DNA of 11,577 bases. Source: an uncultured Clostridia bacterium (GTDB lineage: Bacteria; Bacillota; Clostridia; Oscillospirales; Ruminococcaceae). The translations under genes and the position numbers were made by a program. Shown here one piece after another: positions 6,534-11,577 of this stretch (its first letter is position 1; each line of letters opens with the position of its first letter). The DNA lies in the NCBI GenBank assembly GCA_937893735.1, contig CALBGD010000314.1, positions 1-11,577 on the forward strand, in the 5' to 3' direction. The notes below the pieces were generated by a model, which was given only the letters and a program-made list of their open reading frames with translations, was not told the DNA's origin and did not search any database.

Positions 6534-7910
6534 GTGGAGAATTTTCTGACAGGAAAAAAACACATTCATTTTATCGGAATAGGCGGTTCTGGAATGTACC
6601 CGCTGGCGCAGATACTGCACTCGCAGGGGTACTACCTGACCGGTTCCGACAACAACGAGACCGCAACCCTTGACGCGGTGCGGAAGATGGGAATTCCCGT
6701 GTATCTCGGGCACTCCCCGGAGAACATCAGGGGCGCTGACCTTATCGTGCATACGGCGGCTATTATGGCGGATAATCCCGAGCTTATCGCGGCAAAGGAG
6801 AGCGGCGTGCTCACCGTAGAGCGCAGCGAGCTCCTCGGGCTTGTCACAAGCTGGTACAGCAAGGCGTTCTGCGTGAGCGGCACCCACGGAAAGACCACCA
6901 CGACTTCCATGCTGACACATATTCTGCTTGCCGCTGGGATCGATCTTTCGGCGGTGATTGGCGGAAAGCTCAAGGCGATAGGCGGCAGCGGCAGAGCCGG
7001 CAGCAGCGAGTATATGGTCTGCGAGGCGTGCGAATTCGTTGACACGTTCCTGAAGCTGTTCCCGAATATCTCCATAGTCCTGAACATTGACCGCGACCAT
7101 CTGGACTACTTCAAGACCATGGAGAATCTGAAGCTCAGCTTCTCGAAATTCTGCAAGAAAACCACGGATATGGTAATCGCCAACGGAAGCGACGCCAACA
7201 CTATGGAGGCGGTAAACGCAAGCGGCACCGCCGCAAGGGTTATAACCTTCGGAAAGACCCCGGACTGCGACTTCTACCCGGAGAACATTCAGCACATCGC
7301 GGATTTCCGGACGGAATTCGACCTTATGCACCACGGCGAAAAGCTTGAGCACATTACGATACGCGTGCCGGGGCTCCACAACGTGTACAACGCTGTGGCG
7401 GCGTGCGCGGCGGCTTATTCTGCGGGGATCCCTGCGCAGGCTCTGCGGGAGGGGCTTGACAAGTTTGGCGGCGCAATGAGAAGATTCGAGCGCCTTGCCG
7501 AGATAAACGGCGTGACTATCGTTGACGATTACGCGCACCACCCGGCGGAGATCGCGGCTACGCTGAAAACCGCCAAGGAAATGAGCTTTAAGCGGGTATG
7601 GGTGGTGCACCAGCCGTTCACCTATTCCAGAACGGCAATGCTGCTGAATGAGTTTGCGGACGCGCTTTCCATTGCGGATAAGGTAGTCCTGACGGAGATA
7701 ATGGGCAGCCGTGAGAAGAACACCTACAATATCTATTCCAAGGATCTCGCGGAGAAGATAGACGGCTGCGTGTGGTTCACCGGAATGGAGGAGGTCGCGC
7801 AGTATGTTGCGGCAAACGTCCAGCCGGGAGATCTGGTGATAACGCTGGGCTGCGGCGACATCTATAAAGCAGCGGACAGGATAATTGAAATATTACAGGG
7901 AAAAAAGTAA
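6534..7910 (+). CDS. murC: UDP-N-acetylmuramate--L-alanine ligase
   Basis: MurC adds L-alanine to UDP-MurNAc with ATP, the first step in building the peptidoglycan stem peptide; it acts in the cytoplasm and upstream of the D-Ala-D-Ala branch represented by ddl in this window. The 458 residues match the family length. The N-terminal Rossmann-type domain carries GIGGSGM (15-21). The central domain has the Mur ligase P-loop GTHGKTTTT (G116-T124) and NIDRDHLDYF. The C-terminal domain contains VDDYAHHPAE, IMGSREKNTYNIY and LGCGDIYKAADRI. The usual FQPH[RT]YSRT motif reads HQPFTYSRT. The chosen GTG at 6534 gives MENFLTGKKHIHFIGIGG, as expected for the family start, and has a strong ribosome binding site. 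It is divergent from spoVG and heads the right-hand gene run, with tgt starting 13 bases after its stop. Confidence 0.96.
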   Translation: MENFLTGKKHIHFIGIGGSGMYPLAQILHSQGYYLTGSDNNETATLDAVRKMGIPVYLGHSPENIRGADLIVHTAAIMADNPELIAAKESGVLTVERSELLGLVTSWYSKAFCVSGTHGKTTTTSMLTHILLAAGIDLSAVIGGKLKAIGGSGRAGSSEYMVCEACEFVDTFLKLFPNISIVLNIDRDHLDYFKTMENLKLSFSKFCKKTTDMVIANGSDANTMEAVNASGTAARVITFGKTPDCDFYPENIQHIADFRTEFDLMHHGEKLEHITIRVPGLHNVYNAVAACAAAYSAGIPAQALREGLDKFGGAMRRFERLAEINGVTIVDDYAHHPAEIAATLKTAKEMSFKRVWVVHQPFTYSRTAMLLNEFADALSIADKVVLTEIMGSREKNTYNIYSKDLAEKIDGCVWFTGMEEVAQYVAANVQPGDLVITLGCGDIYKAADRIIEILQGKK

Positions 7911-7923
7911 ACAGGAGCGATAA

Positions 7924-9063
<1,140 letters not shown>

Positions 9064-9073
9064 GGAGGCGCGC

Positions 9074-9319
9074 ATGAAGCTGATAAGCATAGGCTTCGGC
9101 AATTCTGTGAACGCCGACCGTATAGTTGCGGTGGTAAGTCCCGAGGCGGCTCCGGTGAAGCGCATCGTGCAGCTCGCCAAGGACAGCGGCACGGCGATAG
9201 ACGCGACCTGCGGCAGACGTACGCGCTCCGTGATAATCTGCGACAGCGGCCATGTCGTGATGTCCGCACAGACGCCGGAAACAATTTCGGGGAAAACCTC
9301 CGCCGAGGACGAAGAATAA
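9074..9319 (+). CDS. remA: RemA-family (DUF370) extracellular matrix regulator
   Basis: An 81-residue protein of the RemA/DUF370 family. B. subtilis RemA is a DNA-binding protein that activates biofilm matrix and osmoprotection genes. The sequence carries the family core: IGFGN near the start, [19 protein letters not shown] and [15 protein letters not shown]16, R48 and R49 align by position with B. subtilis R18, R50 and R51, residues implicated in RemA activity. ATG at 9074 has AAGGAGG at 9062-9068, overlapping the tgt stop codon, with a 5-base spacer. The gene lies 23 bases before gmk, an association also found in B. subtilis (remA-gmk). In Clostridia with no known matrix operon of the Bacillus type its targets are unknown, so only the family is certain. 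Confidence 0.93.
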   Translation: MKLISIGFGNSVNADRIVAVVSPEAAPVKRIVQLAKDSGTAIDATCGRRTRSVIICDSGHVVMSAQTPETISGKTSAEDEE

Positions 9320-9342
9320 AGATTTAAGGAGTATTATCTATC

Positions 9343-9948
9343 ATGGAAAAGGGTCTGCTTTTTGTAGTATCCGCACCCGCAGGCTGCGGAAAGGATACGA
9401 TTCTGGAACAACTGTTCAAGACTGCGGAAAATGTCGGATACTCAGTATCCGCGACCAGCCGCGCTCCCCGGGAGGGCGAAATCGACGGAGTGCACTACCA
9501 CTTCCGCACCCGCGAGCAGTTCGAGCAGATGATAAAGAACGAGGAGGTCCTCGAATATACCGAGTACTGCGGAAACTACTATGGCACACCCCGCAAGGCT
9601 GTCGAGGATATGCTTAACGCCGGCAAGGACGTTATCCTGAAAATCGAGGTAGAGGGCGCAATGAACATCAAGCGCCTCTTCCCGGAGTGCTGCCTTGTGT
9701 TTATTCTCCCGCCCTCCATGCATGAGCTTGAGCGCCGCCTGAGAAAGCGCGGCACCGAGACCGAGGAGAAGATAATAGAGCGCACCGCGCAGGCGCGCGA
9801 GGAGCTGAAATTCGCCGAGAATTACGATTACCTCATAGTAAACGGCGAGCTTGAAAAGGCAGTGGACGACCTCCGCAGCGTTATTTCGGCTGAAAAGCTC
9901 CGCAAGAGCCGCCGTATGCCGCTTCTTCAGGCTCTCAGAAACGAATGA
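9343..9948 (+). CDS. gmk: Guanylate kinase
   Basis: Gmk phosphorylates GMP (and dGMP) to GDP with ATP in the cytoplasm, feeding GTP and (p)ppGpp pools. The 201 residues are typical. The P-loop reads APAGCGKDT (11-19) with K17 as the phosphate-binding lysine; alanine at its first position is usual in the family, while Asp18 is a less common variant. The GMP-binding region has SATSRAPREGEIDGVHYHF and YGTPR, followed by KIEVEGAMNIK, where most relatives have IDVQGA. The lid holds the arginine-rich RRLRKRGTETEE. ATG at 9343 has AAGGAG (9326-9331) with an 11-base spacer. Its stop overlaps the priA start. The neighbours remA and priA support the assignment. Confidence 0.96.
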   Translation: MEKGLLFVVSAPAGCGKDTILEQLFKTAENVGYSVSATSRAPREGEIDGVHYHFRTREQFEQMIKNEEVLEYTEYCGNYYGTPRKAVEDMLNAGKDVILKIEVEGAMNIKRLFPECCLVFILPPSMHELERRLRKRGTETEEKIIERTAQAREELKFAENYDYLIVNGELEKAVDDLRSVISAEKLRKSRRMPLLQALRNE

Positions 9949-11577
9949 CCGAAGCTGTTCAGGCGGCCGTTGAGGGAACCGCGTACAGCTTTGACGCGCT
10001 GTTCACCTACCTTGTTCCGGACAGTCTTTCCGGCAGGATATCCGCAGGAATGCGCGTGGTCGTGCCGTTCGGCAGGGGCAACAGGAGCCGCGTGGCTCTG
10101 GTTTTCGAGGTCTTGCCCGCGCCGGAGGACAGGTCGAAGCTGAAATACATCAGCGCCATTGCGGACAGCGAACCGGTCATTTCCCCGGAAATGATAAAGC
10201 TCTGCCGCTGGATAAGGGACAACACGTTCTGCACCTATTTTGACGCATTCCGGGCGATACTTCCGCCGGGGCTGAGCTACACGCTCCAGTCCCGCTACGA
10301 GCCGGTGAACGGCTTTTCCGGGAGCCTCACAAAGCCCGAGGAGGAGCTCCTTGGGAAGATATCCGGACTGCGCGAGCGCTATTCTGCGGAAGCCGCTGAA
10401 AAGCCCGTGCTGAGATCCCTCATCGACAAGGGCGCAGTGCGGGAATCCGAGCTGCTGAAGCGCCGCGTGGGCGACGAAACCACCCTCATGGTTAAGCTTG
10501 CAGAGCAGCCCGAGGACGCGGAGCCGCCGAAGCTCACACCGAAGCAGAAGCAGGTGATAGAGTTCCTGGAGGAAAACACTGCCGCTTCCGTGCACGAGGT
10601 TTGCTACGCGCTGAACATCACGGCGGCGGGGGTGCAGCGTCTTGTTGAAAAGGGAATACTGGAGGAATACGAGTATCAGGTGTTCCGTCTGGAATCCTCA
10701 GGCGGAGCCACCGAGAGCCCGTCCGACATAGTGTTTTCCCCGAAGCAGCAGGAGGTCTACGACGGACTTCTGGCGCTGATGAACGAGGACGCGCCGAAAT
10801 GCGCGCTCCTGCGGGGAATCACGGGCAGCGGAAAGACCTCCGTGTTCATTCGCCTGATAAACGAGGCGGTGAAGCAGGGAAAATCCGCGATAATGCTTGT
10901 CCCGGAGATATCGCTCACGCCGCAGATGGTCGGAAAATTCCGGCGGCTGTTCGGCGACGAGGTCGCGATACTCCACAGCAGCCTTTCGCTGGGCGAGCGC
11001 GCGGACGAATACACCCGCATAAAGACCGGAAAGGCTCATATAGTCGTGGGAACGCGCAGCGCGGTTTTCGCGCCGGTGCAGGATCTCGGCATAATCGTCA
11101 TCGACGAGGAGGGCGAGGGCACCTACAAATCCGAAAGCGCCCCGCGCTACCATGCCCGGGACGTTGCGAAGCAGCGCTGCTTCTGGCACGGAGCGTTCCT
11201 GCTGCTTGCCTCCGCAACGCCCTCGCTGGAGAGCTACTACAACGCAAAGACCGGGCGGTACAGCCTGTTCGAGCTGGACGAGCGCTACAACAACGCGGTC
11301 CTGCCGGAGGTCTTTATTGTAGATATGAGAATCGAGCAGCAGAACGGGAACCATTCCGCGTTCAGTATGCCGCTCATCGAAGAAATGCGGAAGAATCTTG
11401 AGCGCGGCGAGCAGTCTATACTGCTGCTCAACCGCCGTGGATATCACACCAGCGTCCGCTGCGCCACCTGCGGAAAGGCGGCGGAGTGCCCGAACTGTGC
11501 TCTCCCGCTGACCTACCACAAGGCGAACAACACCGTTACCTGCCACTACTGCGGATTTACCCGGGCGCTTGCAAGGG
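9945..11577 (+). CDS. priA: Primosomal protein N' (PriA helicase), 5' part, runs off window
   Basis: PriA is the superfamily 2 helicase that recognises stalled or repaired forks and starts replisome reloading. 544 codons are present of an expected ~730-830. Residues 1 to ~110 form the 3'-DNA-binding domain (FDALFTYLVP, RVVVPFGRG), followed by a winged-helix region. The helicase core has Walker A GITGSGKT (291-298), VPEISLTPQM, VVGTRSAVFAP, motif II at 387-391, PRYHARDVA, LLASATPSLES and LLNRRGYHT. Motif II reads DEEGE where the usual PriA sequence is DEEHE/DEEHD. The zinc region shows C506, C509, C515, C518, C533 and C536; the last pair of the eight expected cysteines falls beyond the edge. 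The ATG at 9945 overlaps the gmk stop (ATGA), has no clear ribosome binding site and is probably translated by coupling to gmk. Confidence 0.95.
   Translation, partial: MTEAVQAAVEGTAYSFDALFTYLVPDSLSGRISAGMRVVVPFGRGNRSRVALVFEVLPAPEDRSKLKYISAIADSEPVISPEMIKLCRWIRDNTFCTYFDAFRAILPPGLSYTLQSRYEPVNGFSGSLTKPEEELLGKISGLRERYSAEAAEKPVLRSLIDKGAVRESELLKRRVGDETTLMVKLAEQPEDAEPPKLTPKQKQVIEFLEENTAASVHEVCYALNITAAGVQRLVEKGILEEYEYQVFRLESSGGATESPSDIVFSPKQQEVYDGLLALMNEDAPKCALLRGITGSGKTSVFIRLINEAVKQGKSAIMLVPEISLTPQMVGKFRRLFGDEVAILHSSLSLGERADEYTRIKTGKAHIVVGTRSAVFAPVQDLGIIVIDEEGEGTYKSESAPRYHARDVAKQRCFWHGAFLLLASATPSLESYYNAKTGRYSLFELDERYNNAVLPEVFIVDMRIEQQNGNHSAFSMPLIEEMRKNLERGEQSILLLNRRGYHTSVRCATCGKAAECPNCALPLTYHKANNTVTCHYCGFTRALAR

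Noticed and set aside
10799..11401. A 200-codon + strand open frame inside priA
   Set aside because: It lies in another frame of the PriA helicase core, whose motifs are clear; its translation is low-complexity and rich in Arg, Gly and Ala, as expected of a shadow.

Overview
The window is a stretch of ordinary bacterial chromosome, densely packed and almost entirely protein coding. The gene set (RemA/DUF370, SpoVG, DUF1934/YwiB, YfhO), the strong AGGAG-type ribosome binding sites and the protein sequences point to a Bacillota (Firmicutes) member. The moderately high GC, combined with frequent AUA isoleucine codons, suggests the class Clostridia, probably the Oscillospiraceae/Ruminococcaceae. 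That taxonomic placement is inference. No mobile element, CRISPR array, tRNA, rRNA or phage gene was seen.

Left part (1-6156, all + strand): the 3' two thirds of a D-Ala-D-Ala ligase gene (ddl), a DUF1934/YwiB gene, argS (arginyl-tRNA synthetase), a large YfhO-family membrane protein, and a Nudix hydrolase of the ADP-ribose pyrophosphatase type. Gaps are 11 to 32 bases and no convincing terminator lies between them, so they could form one transcription unit. It would combine cell-wall precursor synthesis, translation and cell-surface glycosylation.

Middle (6163-6533): spoVG is the only gene on the minus strand. Its stop codon faces the Nudix stop codon across 6 bases. On its other side, 113 bases separate it from murC, which is transcribed the opposite way. 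This is the only intergenic region of any size. It holds a good sigma-A-like promoter for spoVG with a small inverted repeat on its -35 element, and a strong ribosome binding site for each gene.

Right part (6534-11577, all + strand): murC (UDP-MurNAc-L-Ala ligase), tgt (tRNA-guanine transglycosylase), remA (DUF370 regulator), gmk (guanylate kinase) and the first 544 codons of priA (replication-restart helicase), which runs off the window. Gaps are 10 to 23 bases, and gmk and priA overlap by 4 bases, so this also looks like one unit. The remA-gmk-priA order recalls Bacillus and Clostridia, but rpoZ and coaBC, usually between gmk and priA, are missing, and tgt stands upstream of remA.

I found no clearly new biological system. 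The points most worth a second look are the spoVG/murC divergent control region, the PriA motif II reading DEEG instead of DEEH, the missing rpoZ/coaBC, and the YfhO-family protein with a long acidic cytoplasmic tail.
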